Below are positions 1-11,251 of a DNA stretch of 64,000 nt, one piece after another; positions within the stretch are counted from its first letter, which is position 1, and each line of letters begins with the position of its first letter. The translations under genes and the position numbers were made by a program. The stretch is taken from the NCBI GenBank assembly GCA_014621425.1, contig JAANBB010000051.1, positions 1-64,000 on the forward strand. The letters are read 5' to 3'. The stretch is from Cylindrodendrum hubeiense (taxonomy: Eukaryota > Ascomycota > Sordariomycetes > Hypocreales > Nectriaceae). The notes beneath the pieces were generated by a model, which ran no database searches, was not told where the DNA came from, and was given only the letters and a program-made list of their open reading frames with translations.

Positions 1-286
1 CGTGAGGTGGCTGTCCATATTGTCCCTGGCCAGGCGGGGGCTGGTACCCCTGATTCTGTCCATAACTCTGTTGGTTCTGCTGTTGATAGGGCGGTTGGCC
101 CTGCGGCTGGCCCTGTGGCTGTCCGTATTGCCCCTGGCCGTACGGCACCTGTCCGGGCTGCGCCGGAGCTCCCTGGTACGAGGGAGCTCCGGGACCGGGT
201 GGATACTGCTGCTGCCCCGCCGGGTAGCCCGGCGGTGGGGCACCTCCGCCCGTGGCCTGTCCGTAGTAGGGCTGATTGGGGTTCAT
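1..286 (-). CDS. Pro/Gly/Gln-rich protein, N-terminus only (partial)
   Basis: The gene reads leftwards from an ATG at 286 and leaves the window still open, so only the first 95 residues are visible. They are almost entirely Pro, Gly, Gln and Tyr, beginning MNPNQPYYGQ and then repeating YGQ, PPG and QGQPQ units. This is a disordered low-complexity segment with no catalytic domain in view. Such N-termini occur on fungal type I metacaspases, penta-EF-hand proteins and annexins; the visible part cannot separate these, so no function is assigned. The open frame and lack of stops over 286 nt of biased composition support it being coding. Confidence 0.7.
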   Translation of the reverse strand, partial: MNPNQPYYGQATGGGAPPPGYPAGQQQYPPGPGAPSYQGAPAQPGQVPYGQGQYGQPQGQPQGQPPYQQQNQQSYGQNQGYQPPPGQGQYGQPPH

Positions 287-3128
287 GATCTCCTGCTTGC
301 GAGTGTCTTGGGATGAGAGAAGAAATGTGAGACAGGATGACGCGAGTTTGCAAAAGAGGGGTTTGATGGTCAGTCGGGTTGAAATAGCACCGCTCCCGAC
401 CCCGCTGAACCAGCTGAACCCAGCTGAACCCAGAGGCCTCCTCTTCCGGAGGAGGATCGTTAGCTTGCGCCACCTGTAGCAGCCAATAACATTGGGGCAA
501 TGCAGCCCTACGCGGCATCTACGCGCCTGTGGACCTCTCGAGGCTCTGGGCATTTAGGCTGCGAGGCACAGTTCGTGGCACAGTCGTACCGGAAATCACT
601 CTATCGTCGCAATCACTCCAGATCCGTGGCGAGGCAGAATTGGAACTTCTGCGATAACGTCATTGCTGCGTGCAAATACAACAGTGCTACCCATCAGGCC
701 AATTGCCACGCTAGAACCTGTCATCACTCGACCCACCTGTTTGTTGATCTCAACGGAAAACCTGAATTATGGATCCCGAGCTATTTTCGGTCAGCCGGAG
801 CTAGCCCCTGGGAATTAGCATCAATTGCGAAGGAAAGAAAGGCCTAATGACATCTAAAGTGGCAGGTTGCCGAGGCATAGGGCTGATAGCTGCGATACCA
901 GTTCAAAATAGTGATGCATTTGCCATATCCAAGGCCCTCTTGGCAGCTCGAACCAACCATCTTCAGCACCCTGGTCGCACAATGCTTGTTTCAACACCCC
1001 ACCATGAACCAATCTCACCTCAGCCACGCATATGATGCATTCCCGCTGCTACTCTAAAACAGCTGATGCATCAGTCACCGCCACACTGGCAAACTGCCAA
1101 CAACCAATACCAGAAGGCGGCTTGGCCAATCGATGTATGGAAAGGTTTTTGACGCGTAGCCCTACAGGACAAGTGCAGTGGGGGTCCGGGAACCCCTGCA
1201 GATGCGGGACATGTCGACCGAGACGAAAGAAATGATGATGGCGCTCTTCACCATTTCACTGAGGCCGAAGATAATGATCAGGCGAAGGTAAGTCCAAATC
1301 ACTGTCGCCCAGGAATAAAGTCTTGTCTGAACCATCAACAAACCCGCGCCAATGGCACCTCCAATTATAATTATATTGAAGAGGACGTTGAGTCGCGGGA
1401 GAATATGGCTGCCAGGTCACTGTATAGGGTAAGGCCAGGGACCTGTGCATACCCAACCCGCCAAGGTCCCTACCGCTGTCTCTAGTCGTCGCTGTCAAGC
1501 TGCAAAGGGCTGTAAGTGTCTTGGGATGACAGGGCTGTCGTCATTCTCAATGGAGCGATATCAGTTACGTAGAGGGTTGGAGTTATTGCTATAAAATTAC
1601 GATGTATGGGCCTCTTGAGGCCCCATAGATATGAAATCGAGCGGCCTTGCAAGAGTTATATCCGCCAAAAAATGTTGGCCATGATTATGTGCGATGCGAA
1701 GACTTTGGAGCACTGCTGTAGTTGCAATCTGGACTCTGTCGGAAGAAAAGCGGCGACATGGTCCCTCAACTCTGGAGGCAGCCTCTCCAGCAGAGAGGTT
1801 GAAGCTGCTTCGAGAGTTTAGATCTTAGTATCGGCGAGAGTGTCGACAATACAGCACGCTCTGACTGAGGTTTGATCTCATAAAGTTAAGCCGAGATGAA
1901 AGCTACAAGATTTGATGCATCTATTGGATCATTGCAGTACCACTGGAAATAATTGACTTGGCCGGTGTTGATACCTGATAGTTGCAGTACCCCAGATCAG
2001 CAAAGGGCTGTGGGTAAAGCCGACGCACCATGCGATAGCATATTGGAGGATATCCCGGTAATTGTCAAACGGGAATAGCACATCGCCACTGTTTTCATCG
2101 GAGGCAAGGACGCGCCATGGATCTTGGCCGAGTCAAAAATAGAATCCATCTGTGATGGCCCAGTCTGCAGACTCAGATACGAAAAAGCCCTCAGTTGTCG
2201 AATTGTTCTTGTGCCTATGCGTGTCAGTTTGTCAAAAACAGACGTCGGCGCCAGGGCATCCTTGTTTCAGTCTGGGATCGGGGGTCCATCTGTGCCTCTC
2301 TCATCAACGACACCTGCTTAATCACGATGTTTCTATTTGTTGATGATGCTGTCCACCACCAGTACACGTCTGCAGTGTTTCCAGACTCGACCAGTGCCGA
2401 CATCGCTAATGTCAGATCAAATGTATTAGCAATAGGACTAGGGCAAAGATGGAAGGATTACATTTGCGTCAAGTCTGGATTATTAGCTTCAAGATCGGTG
2501 GCTTAGCGGGCCGAGCTTCCATCGGCAGCCAACAACCAACAACTGACGGCGGCTCTTTTCTGCTTTAGTGCTCCCCACCCTGCAACCTTTAAACAATACA
2601 ATGTGCAACTAACCCGCAGCGGAAAGTGACAGACAGAAAACAACACGCTGTCAGGTATCACGCGTACGTACTAGCAGGTCTAGTAGCGTGACGTCCGTGA
2701 GTTCTCCCAGATGAATTGAAGTCCAGATCAGCAATATACGAGAAGGAATCGAGTCCTAGTCATGTCTGCTCAACTGTGCATTCCACATTCCATAAAAGCA
2801 GTAAGTAAATAGAGCCTAGCGCTGGCAGGATGGTGGAGAGTATCGTGGTTTTATCCCAAACTTCGGCGGCAGTTCACATCTACTCTTTCTGGCTGGGGTA
2901 AAATGAGATCAAGTACCGCGTTGCAAATTTCGGTTACAAATATTGAAAGGTTGAAATCTCATTACAAAATGCTTCTTAATATTTCTTGTGCTCTAAATGA
3001 GAAAATGGAGACAATGCCTCATGTGACCGCCAAAACAATCTCCAGCCACATGGCTACCCAGGATATTTCCCCCACTTCTTCTTAACCTGAACCTCTCCAG
3101 CGCCGAACCCGATGATTTAATCGAATGC
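287..3128. other. Long intergenic stretch, no supported gene
   Basis: About 2.8 kb with only short unrelated open frames (the longest about 115 codons), none with a recognisable domain, consistent codon use or splice structure. A short inverted repeat (GGGCCTC/GAGGCCC, 2-nt loop) lies near 1609-1624. The left end should contain the promoter of the Pro/Gln-rich gene and the right end the terminator of the GPI-protein gene. Confidence 0.6.
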
Positions 3129-3686
3129 TTATTGCATACCAACAACGACGAGGCCAGCCATGGCAGCAGCAGCAACGGCCATGCCAGTCTGACGTGGTGC
3201 AGCATTGCCAGAGGTGGTTTCAGAAGATGCGCTGTTGCCCGTCGCAGATGCCCATGTGATTTTGCTGCAAGAAGTGACGCTTTCGGGAAGAATGTCGAGC
3301 TGGCTCTTGATCGCGGGGACGTCGCTGCAGGCCGCCAGGACGCTGGAGAACTCTGCCGTGTGCTCGTCGTACCAGGAAAATAGATCCGAGAAATAAGAAG
3401 AGTACTCATCAGCCATCGAGCCAGTGATAGCCGGCATCTGGCAAGGGTCGGTGGCAGTCGCTACTTGGGTCTGTGAGGCGAGGAAATCGACGAGGGACGA
3501 ATCGGGTGTGGGGACGTCGATCAGGCTGGGGAGCAGTGAAAGGGCCACTGAAGAGCACTCGGCGGTGTCGCGCTCGTCAATGGAGTTCGAGGCGCGCTCG
3601 AAGAGGGTAGGAACAGGGCCAGCGGCTTGAGCGACGGCAGACGCAACGGCCGCGCCAGTGATGAGGAGGATTTGCTGGGTACGCAT
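3129..3686 (-). CDS. Small secreted GPI-anchored protein, infection-structure-specific-protein-like
   Basis: Single-exon gene for 185 residues. It starts with a clear signal peptide (MRTQQILLITGAAVASAVAQA). A Ser/Ala/Asp-rich ectodomain follows with four cysteines in AECSS, DPCQM, AACSD and TSCSK contexts, likely two disulphides. A Ser/Thr-rich stalk then leads to a hydrophobic alanine/valine tail of about 20 residues ending VVVGMQ, the layout of a GPI signal, so the product is probably tethered to the outer membrane or cell wall. The length and cysteine pattern resemble ascomycete proteins called infection structure specific protein, whose biochemical role is unknown. The start sits in a good fungal context (CAAAATG). 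A TATA-like stretch lies about 165 bp upstream. Confidence 0.75.
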   Translation of the reverse strand: MRTQQILLITGAAVASAVAQAAGPVPTLFERASNSIDERDTAECSSVALSLLPSLIDVPTPDSSLVDFLASQTQVATATDPCQMPAITGSMADEYSSYFSDLFSWYDEHTAEFSSVLAACSDVPAIKSQLDILPESVTSCSKITWASATGNSASSETTSGNAAPRQTGMAVAAAAMAGLVVVGMQ

Positions 3687-4741
3687 TTTGGCTTTGCTGT
3701 TAGGATGGCCAGTTAGAAACGAGTGACGAAAGAGACAGGACTTGGAACAAACCTGAGTGACACGAAATATGGATTGTGATGATTGTGTTTGGAGAGGAAC
3801 AAAGTTTCAGCAAGGCTGAAAACGCGGAGTAGGTTGAGCGGACGGGATGTTATATCTTAAGGTTGCCTACATTAATGCACAGGCCAGTAATCAAGGATAG
3901 ACGGCAAGAGGTCCGAGGCGAATTAATGGGTCTCAGGAGGCAGTGGATGCCCTCAAAGTGGGACAAATCCCGTATTCAAGCATTCTGTCATGGAGTCCCT
4001 GAGCAGATCATTGCACAGCCCTGCTTCAGCTGATTGCTTGCCAAGGGTCTAGTGAGCTTGGCTCACGTCGTGACAGCCTTTCGATCATTCGGCTTTGTAC
4101 GAATCCGAGAAAAAGCAATAACGTTGAGACGCGATCGGTTGTAGAGCATAGGGAATGCTCTCGTACCGTCTGAGAGAACTGCACTCGCACACGGTATTTA
4201 CAAGCACATGTGCATTGTTGAGCGGTTTCACCACGGAGATGAGACAATCCATGGTGCGGTTTTCGACTAATCAGCCTGGCGCCCCATTGTGGATCCGTAT
4301 TGAAGCCGCTATTTATTAAATTTACCACTCGGCTAGCACCCGCTAGTCCTCGGGCTTGTTAAGGGGCCGTGTTCATTCGCTCAGCTCCCCGGTTGTCATT
4401 TGGTAGGATCCGAGCTAATGTTACGAGCTTCCAAAGCACCAGGATTGTCGGCATTGTTCTCCGTACTACGTCGTATAGGGGGCGTGTTTGGGGTTACGAT
4501 TGAGGTCGCCATGACGTCAAAGCACAGTGTCAGTGTCAGCCACTCTGCTTCAGGTGCTGCGCCAAAAGGCACTCCAGACGACGGGATTCGACAGAAACAA
4601 ACGTTGTACATCAGCAAGGTCTCTGATAAATGAAGCTTCTATATTGCTTTCTATCCAAATCAATGACTAGCCCCAACGCCACCGTTCTAAAATTACCTGC
4701 CTATTAATCTCCATTATTAGCTGCGATGGCCGCTTTCAACC
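3687..4741. other. Intergenic: promoter of the GPI protein and 3' flank of catalase
   Basis: No gene is seen. The left part, upstream of the GPI-protein gene, contains a TATA-like TTATATC on the plus strand near 3850. Short open frames near 4400-4630 on both strands overlap each other and match nothing I recognise. Confidence 0.5.
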
Positions 4742-6623
4742 TTATTTGGACTGGGGAAGAGCGCTCTTGATCCTCGCGGCCAGTTCCGTATCGACACGCG
4801 CAAACATGTCTGTTATGGCAAATATTAGCATGATGCCATCTTGTGGGCGGAGGAGGCGATGAACGTACCAAGTGCACCCTGGTGCAGGCGAGGATCGGCA
4901 GATCCAAGATGTCCAGCGACGTTGCTGACCAGATGCTCCTGCTGACCTTCCTGCGTGGCCAGTAGGTTCCAGAAGGCCCGCGGCTGCACAAAATCGACGT
5001 CTGTCATCTCGGATGTATAGTTGCCGATGGCGCCAGACACCCATTGTTGGTGACCGCCTGCAGCGGACCCGTTGGCTCCGACAGTTCCCTTGAACTCGAT
5101 GGGCCTGAGCGAAGAGCGCACGTAGTTGGGGTCGCTGCCGTAGTTGTCGGTAGCGTTCATGAAGCCATCGCGCTGATACGGGTTGTAGACGGGGCAGACG
5201 GGGCGGTTGCAGGGAAGGTGTTGGTAGTTGACGCCGAGACGATATCGGGCCGCATCAGGGTAGGCGAACATGCGGGCTTGGAGGACTTTTGCTTGAGTTA
5301 GAGACGGTAAATTCATAGATTTTGGCTGGGTTCAAATTCTTACCTGGGTCAGCAGTGGGTGCGATGCCGGGCACCATTGTCGAGGGAGAGAAAGCCGCCT
5401 GCTCAATGTCGGCGAAGTAGTTGCCAGGCTAGTGATTATACGCATCAGCATTGTTTTCACCACGGGTATCATGGATAGTTCTCACATTTCTCGACAGAGT
5501 CAGCTTGCCGAAAGGCACCAAGGGAAACTCGCTGTGAGGCCAAATCTTGGTCATGTCGAAAATGTTGAACCGGAACGACTCGGCTTGTTCAGGAGTCATG
5601 ACTTGCAGGTAGGCGGTCCAGGTAGGGAAGTTTCCAGACTGAATGGCGTTCCAGAGGTCTGCAGTGTGGTTGTCCGGATCTTGGCCCGCAAGCCGGGTGG
5701 CCTCGGCGTCGAGGAGAGTATCGTTTCCCTGGTTCGACTTGAAGTGAATCTTGACGTAGGAAAACGATCCATCCTTCTTGGTCAACTTGTAGGTGTGACC
5801 ACTGTATCCGTTAACATATCGCACTGACTTGGGCGTGCCTCGGTCAGAGAAGAGCATCATGAGAGCATGAATGCCTTCCTGGTTGTTGTTATGGAAACTG
5901 TCATTAAGTCAGCATCTCATGTTGATCATTCGGATGTGGGGTTGCATACTCCCAGAACTATTGAAGCTGTCAGCAAGCGGCATCAACTATCTTCAGGGGA
6001 TTCACAACTTACAATAGTGCTGTCAGTCAAATTGGTTGCGGGATGCCTCTTGTGAGACCTGTTGAGACTGGGGAATTTGATAGGGTCTCGAATAAAGAAG
6101 ACGGGCTATGTTGTGGGTCAGTAACGGAATGATTAGGGACGTGAACTCTCTCCACATACAATATCATTGAAGACAAAATCCTGGTTACCCTCTTCGGTGA
6201 AGAGTTTCAGCGCCCAGCCTCTCACATCACGGATGGTGTCGGCAGATCCAGCGCCAGGACCAACGGTGGATACTCTGATCAGAGCCTTGCTCTTGGTGCC
6301 AATGCCATTCAAGAATTGGGCGTCCGTCAGGTGCGAAATGTCGTGCGTCAATTCGAACTCTCCCCAGGCGCCGACAGCGTGAGCGTGGACGACTCGTTCA
6401 GGTATCCTTTCTCGGTTGAAGTGTGCCAGCGTCTCAATGAGTTGGGTGTCCTGAAGGAGCATGAGGCCCTTGATGGGACTTCCATCACTGAACCGCTGGG
6501 CAGTGGTGGGATCCGCATAAGGGCAGCCTACACGTGCGGTTAGATATGAAAGAAGTGATGGCGAGTGAGGGAAAAATGATGTTAACCTTCTGAGAGAGTG
6601 TAGGTCGGGATTGTAGGAGCCAT
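4742..6623 (-). CDS. Catalase, small-subunit haem type (8 exons)
   Basis: Breaks down H2O2 to water and oxygen. The exons are 6623-6587, 6527-6160, 6105-6013, 5957-5950, 5897-5486, 5428-5344, 5285-4869 and 4809-4742; phases close to give 495 residues, normal for small-subunit catalases. The distal haem side is seen in FNRERIPERVVHAH (His near residue 60) and NDIPVFFIRDPIKFP; the proximal ligand Tyr is in RMFAYPDAARYRLG. Fungal relatives usually read DTQRYRLG at that last site. There is no signal peptide and the C-terminus (PQSK) is not a peroxisomal SKL-type signal, so a cytosolic location is likely. Exon 4 is only 8 nt long and is needed to make the conserved FWDFHNNNQEG block. Neighbours give no operon-like hint. 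Confidence 0.95.
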
Positions 6624-8535
6624 GATGGTGTACTAGTGTACTTGGCGTGTGAAGGATGTAGGTTAGTGGGAGATGTTGGGTGTGAGGTTATTCGACAGAT
6701 TATTAGATGGGATGAGGAGTGGAAAGCAATTTAATTCCTCTATTATTTCGCATCATCTTTATATCTGAAGATTATTTGATCTCTATTGAACTGATTTCGG
6801 GACACGGCAGACGGCCAGAGGAAGGCATCCTCATCGGCATTCCCGGCATGTCGACGCCACTAGCCGGATGCCGCGACCTTCATCAGTCAGACGGTTGCAG
6901 AACGCCAACCGGCGCTTTCTTGCCGATGCGCATTCATTCGTCGTCAAATTGCCTTGGTAGAAGGGATAATAATAGGCTGTACGTCATTCTCAATACCGTG
7001 GATTTGGGAAGCGAGCATGGCCAAGGCGGAAAGTCGGCTTCAGCGCTGTCGCGGAAAGCTCGGCGTCTCGGCGAGCTGCAGGCACGCCGCTGACGCCATT
7101 TGGGCGCTGCAAGTGCCGTCTTCCGCGATGACGCTGCAGGCTTGGGTGCGAATAGCATCGCCCGGATTACCGCGCATTCTTGTTTGGACTCGACTTAGAC
7201 GAAGTGGGCATGAGAAATAGCATTCTTGTCCGGGTTACGGCAATTGGGGTTAAACTTACTTAATAGCATCCGATCTGCAAATCAGCGACCCCTCGTGAAG
7301 CCAAACCTGCACTCCATTTGCGACGTGCGCATACAGCTTGGGATTGCCCATCGCCTTTGCCATACGTTCGAGTTTCAACCGACGGCAATGTCATACGAGA
7401 AATAGCATTTTGGGTGTCGTATGGTTCTCCTCCATCTCAGGTATGCTTCCTCCAACGTCGCAGAGAGGCCAGACTGATTGCCATTGTAGAAAAGTTCAGT
7501 GAGCAGTGAGTACTGACACGCACTAACAGTTGTGCCATATAGAAAATGGTCCCTTTTGTTAATTCGCTCAGCTCATCATCGTGGGCACCACTGGAGCCTG
7601 GTCGAACGCATCCATTGAGATGCTGAAGTCCCGTCTCCTTGGTACACTGCCTGCACGCCTTTCTCCACCATGGTCGCCCGCAAGCAATGCCATCAACTAT
7701 CCTGTCCCGGGCGTTCTGCATCTGAACAGGTAAACATTAAACTTGTAGGATCCAAAGGACAAACAGCTTGTTATATAGCTCAGTATCGGTAGAACACCAC
7801 CTTGAGTACATCCATGAGCTTTTCTCCCGAATATTATGTATTGCCTTGTAGCTAGTACTTACTTAAATAGAGAGATGAGCTTCCACATAAAGATCACGGA
7901 AGAAGAGGCACCGAGAAAACGAGGCCAAAAGCGGTCAGCCCGCTGGCTAAATTTACCCCCAAATCCCGGTCCATGGCGCCAACGGAACGGAGCCACCCGA
8001 CGAGGGAGGATTTAAGCATACGGAATAAAGCTCCGCAATCCATAGAAACTGAAATAGAACCTCGTATCTGAAACTTTTAAGTTCACTGATCAGGCAATCG
8101 TATCATCACTATGTGTCATCGTAACCCTCCCACCTGTTGCATCCGATACAGATACGAGTCTATTGCTGGAAGCTTGACCAAACAGGCAACCCTCCCCTGC
8201 GAAATAATTTCATCCAAGGTCCAAATCTAGTGGCCTTCTCCGCAGCATTGCCCCATGTGGACCTCTCGCATTGCTTACTGGCGGAAATTCGATTTGCTGA
8301 AACTTCCGAGAAACAAAAATAACCCGACCTCCGGCACGTCAGGAGTCTGGCGATTCGCCCAACTATCCGGCTGTTGTTGAAACACAATGGCTGTATTCTT
8401 GATGGTATACATAAAACAATTCTTATTCCACGAACCTTTTACCGTGTTTTCGGGATGCTCGCCATGATCATTCGTAGCTTTGATTGCTTCAATATTTCAT
8501 ACTCTTTCACCACGTCTAGTCACGTTATTTTTAAA
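6624..8535. other. Intergenic between catalase and pectin methylesterase promoters
   Basis: About 1.9 kb separating two divergently transcribed genes, so it should hold both promoters. Open frames at 6719-7220 and 7437-7721 overlap on both strands and show no domain. An in-frame ATG exists upstream of the methylesterase at 8374, but the signal peptide only fits the later ATG at 8536. Confidence 0.55.
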
Positions 8536-9549
8536 ATGTTTACCTCTCTTCTTTTGGTTTCGTCCCTGATAGTCGGAGTCTTCGGGGCTGCGCGGACGAC
8601 ACCACCCTCTGGCGCCATTGTTGTCGCTGCGTCTGGTGGCGACTTTATCACGATTCAAGAAGCCGTCAACTCCATTTCATCTTCCAACGCCATCATTTTT
8701 GTGCAGCCCGGAACCTATGAGGAGCAAGTTCTCATCCCTAAGACGGTCGGCGCCCTAACCATCTACGGATATACCGAGGACGACCAGGACTACAGCAAGA
8801 ACCAAGTCATCCTTACGCACAGCCTCGGCGCAGATGTGGCTGGCAGCAATGACGCATCCGGCACCCTTCGTGCCAAGAACGACGGCCTCAAGGTCTATAA
8901 TATCAATGTCGCCAACTCTCGTGGCAAGGGTGTGCAGGCGATCGCCTTGAGCGCCTATGGCTCTCAACAGGGCTACTACGGTTGCCAGTTCACTGGTTAC
9001 CAGGACACCATCCTGTCAAGCGAGGGCTATCACTACTTCCATGGCAGCTACATTGAAGGTGCCACTGACTTCATCTTCGGTCAGAAGGCTATTGCCTGGT
9101 TCGATACTTGCACTATCGGAATCAGTGGCAGCGGCTACATCACCGCCAGTGGTCGTGACAGCGCAGCCAACCCGTCCTGGTACGTCATCAACCAGTCTAC
9201 CGTCAAGGCTCTCTCTGGCGTTGGCGAGGGCGTCACCTACCTTGGTCGACCATGGCGCACTTATGCTCGTGTCGTCTTCCAGAACAGCGAGCTGGGTTCC
9301 GTTGTCAACCCTGCCGGCTGGAAGGCCTGGGGTACAAACCCGACCGACAATGTCTACTACGGAGAGTACGGAAACACTGGTGACGGTGCGACTGGGGAGC
9401 GCGCTAGCTTTGCGCAAGAACTCACCAGCCCTGTATCCATCGGGGATATCCTGGGCTCGACGTCGTGGCTCGACTCTGCCTACATCAGCGGCACCACCTC
9501 ATCTGATAAATCCACCACGCCCATTTCCTTTCGCAGACTAAGCAAGTAG
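8536..9549 (+). CDS. Pectin methylesterase (pectinesterase, CE8), secreted
   Basis: Removes methyl esters from homogalacturonan in plant cell walls, preparing it for pectate lyases. Intronless, 337 residues, close to the usual fungal length. The ATG at 8536 is preferred over an in-frame ATG at 8374 because it places a signal peptide (MFTSLLLVSSLIVGVFGA) at the N-terminus. The parallel beta-helix carries the family signatures: GYQDTIL with the acid Asp157, GATDFIFG with the nucleophile Asp178, and YLGRPWR with Arg238. The last roughly 20 residues (ISGTTSSDKSTTP and on) lie beyond the catalytic fold. Just past the stop, another frame reads a Thr/Pro/Val-rich tail. A decayed pectate lyase follows on the same strand, so this is a pectin-degrading locus. 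Confidence 0.93.
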   Translation: MFTSLLLVSSLIVGVFGAARTTPPSGAIVVAASGGDFITIQEAVNSISSSNAIIFVQPGTYEEQVLIPKTVGALTIYGYTEDDQDYSKNQVILTHSLGADVAGSNDASGTLRAKNDGLKVYNINVANSRGKGVQAIALSAYGSQQGYYGCQFTGYQDTILSSEGYHYFHGSYIEGATDFIFGQKAIAWFDTCTIGISGSGYITASGRDSAANPSWYVINQSTVKALSGVGEGVTYLGRPWRTYARVVFQNSELGSVVNPAGWKAWGTNPTDNVYYGEYGNTGDGATGERASFAQELTSPVSIGDILGSTSWLDSAYISGTTSSDKSTTPISFRRLSK

Positions 9550-9989
9550 GTAGCTGAACTACTCCGAATGCCTTTCCAATACCCGAGGTCGTCGAGACTC
9601 CCACCACCGTCACTTTTAACACGCCCATTCTGTCAGAGGTCTCGGATATCAGATTGGATGAAGGATGCAAATTGAAGACGATGGAAGCTCTTGTTCTTTT
9701 TACCTAATTGACGGTCTGAAGACCGTCCTTTATAGATATATCTAGGGTTGTAGGGAAAGTCAGATCTGGGTTTCATCAGTCCCGATATTTGTTACCGGGA
9801 AAAGGCAGGTCCGTTAATCTACTGTAAAGAGATATGATATAATTCCTATTCCTTCTAACATCGGAGATCATTGCCCCTTCCACTGAGGCTGCTATGGAGA
9901 CGACTTTCGCTGCTGTGGAGACGTCTGCTGAACCCTACCATCTTCAGAAAACCTCGTCAACAGTGATTGCAAGCACCCTGTAGACTGTT
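9550..9989 (+). other. Linker-like out-of-frame reading between the pectinase genes
   Basis: Two stretches look coding but are not in frame with either neighbour. From 9558 to 9707 one frame reads PEVVETPTTVTFNTP-type residues, and from about 9855 another reads Thr/Ser/Ala-rich residues (SEIIAPSTEAAMETT). They resemble the low-complexity linkers of secreted fungal enzymes and may be the broken tail of the methylesterase or the broken N-terminus of the pectate lyase pseudogene. Confidence 0.35.
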
Positions 9990-11144
9990 GTCACGTCATT
10001 TCAGCTCGGCAGTTTTTGAAAGCGCCGTTGACGTTATTGCCACTCCGAGCTCGGGCGTTCTTCTCGCTACCACTCTTAATGGCACACCCGATGGCTTCGC
10101 ATATTTGAAAGGAGGAACGATTGGAGGTAGTGGCGGTGAGGTTGTCATCATGTCAAAGTAAGAGGATCTCGAGAAGTACGCAGATTAGGAGGGAAATTAC
10201 GGAATTAATGTGTCAGGAACCATCACAATTGCTCCTAAGGGCACTGAGGTCGTGGTTGTCCCAGACAAGACCATTGTCGGCATTGGTGCCGACGCTGAGA
10301 TCAACGAAGATGGCTTCAACCTTTAGAACGTGGGCAATGTCATTTCCCGAAATATCAAGATCGGTCAGTGTTGATATCCAAGAGTTAACTTTCATGACTA
10401 GGGGACTGACATAGCCCTTTCTAGGAAACACGTATGTCGATGGTGATGATGAAGGCAAGACTCAAGATTAGAATGGCATTCAAATGGCATGACTTTCGAG
10501 GCTCTACCATTTGATCGCTACTAATCTAGTCTCTAGGACAACTGCACCAACATCTGGATCGACCATGTCCACTTGGAGTGCGATGGCGACGGCCTCATTG
10601 ACAGCCGCAAGGACACGACTTTACTCACTGTCTCTTAGACCATTCTGCGCAACCACAACAAAGTATTCGGCATTGGTAAGCTTCACAACTCTTAGATCCT
10701 AATCTCCAAATCCATACCGCCCAAACTAACCCAAACCCTCGGGTTGGACCGACAATGTTGTCAGCCAGATGACCATTCACCATCACAATTACTTCGACAA
10801 AACCTCCCAGCGCAATCCACCTGTCGACAACTTCAAGTAAGCCCACTTGTACAACAACTATCTTGTGTGACAGACATCCTACGGCCACTACGCTCGCGGT
10901 GGAACCGAGATGCGCCTGGAGAACTGCTATTTTGAGAATGTTAACAACCCTATCACCATGGATGACACGGCAAAGTTGGCCGCCTCAGGTAATGTCTTTG
11001 AAGGCACAAGTGGTGACACTGCTAAGAACTCTGGGGATGATTTTGACCCGGCAGATTTCTATGAGTACACTCGACGCTGCTAAGGACGTGCCAACTGTTG
11101 TTGCTGAAGGTGCTGGTCGCCAAGCGAGCATCTGTTCTGCTTGA
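9990..11144 (+). pseudogene. Pectate lyase (PL1) pseudogene
   Basis: The conceptual product is clearly a PL1 pectate lyase. It reads GGTIGGSGGEVV, then IAPKGTEVVVVPDKTIVGIG, WIDHVHLECDGDGLIDSRKD, MTIHHHNYFDKTSQRNPP, YGHYARGGTEMRLENCYFEN and a final DVPTVVAEGAG. It cannot be made as one protein. There are stops in the correct frame at 10159, 10186, 10324, 10469, 10636, 10838 and 10868. The second intron has a GC donor (10487) and the third ends in GG rather than AG (10741-10742). The frame shifts near 11068, where two bases appear lost in the TAC-ACN-CTC context. Intron 1 (10364-10424) still looks normal. Position and strand suggest it once formed a pair with the methylesterase. Confidence 0.9.
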
Positions 11145-11251
11145 TATGGTACCATAAACGTCTGTATCTGTAAATAGGGTGGCAGGAGCAATGCTCAAGT
11201 ATGATCATCGTTGTGGTTGTGATGTTCTCTTCGAGGTGTAACTATATGAGT

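Noticed and set aside
500..847. 115-codon plus-strand open frame in the left intergenic region
   Set aside because: No domain, no signal peptide, no intron structure and an irregular amino-acid mix; it is expected by chance in a 2.8-kb gap.
1608..1626. Inverted repeat GGGCCTC-TT-GAGGCCC
   Set aside because: Loop of two bases and short arms in AT-rich context with no flanking gene end; too small to call a terminator or element.
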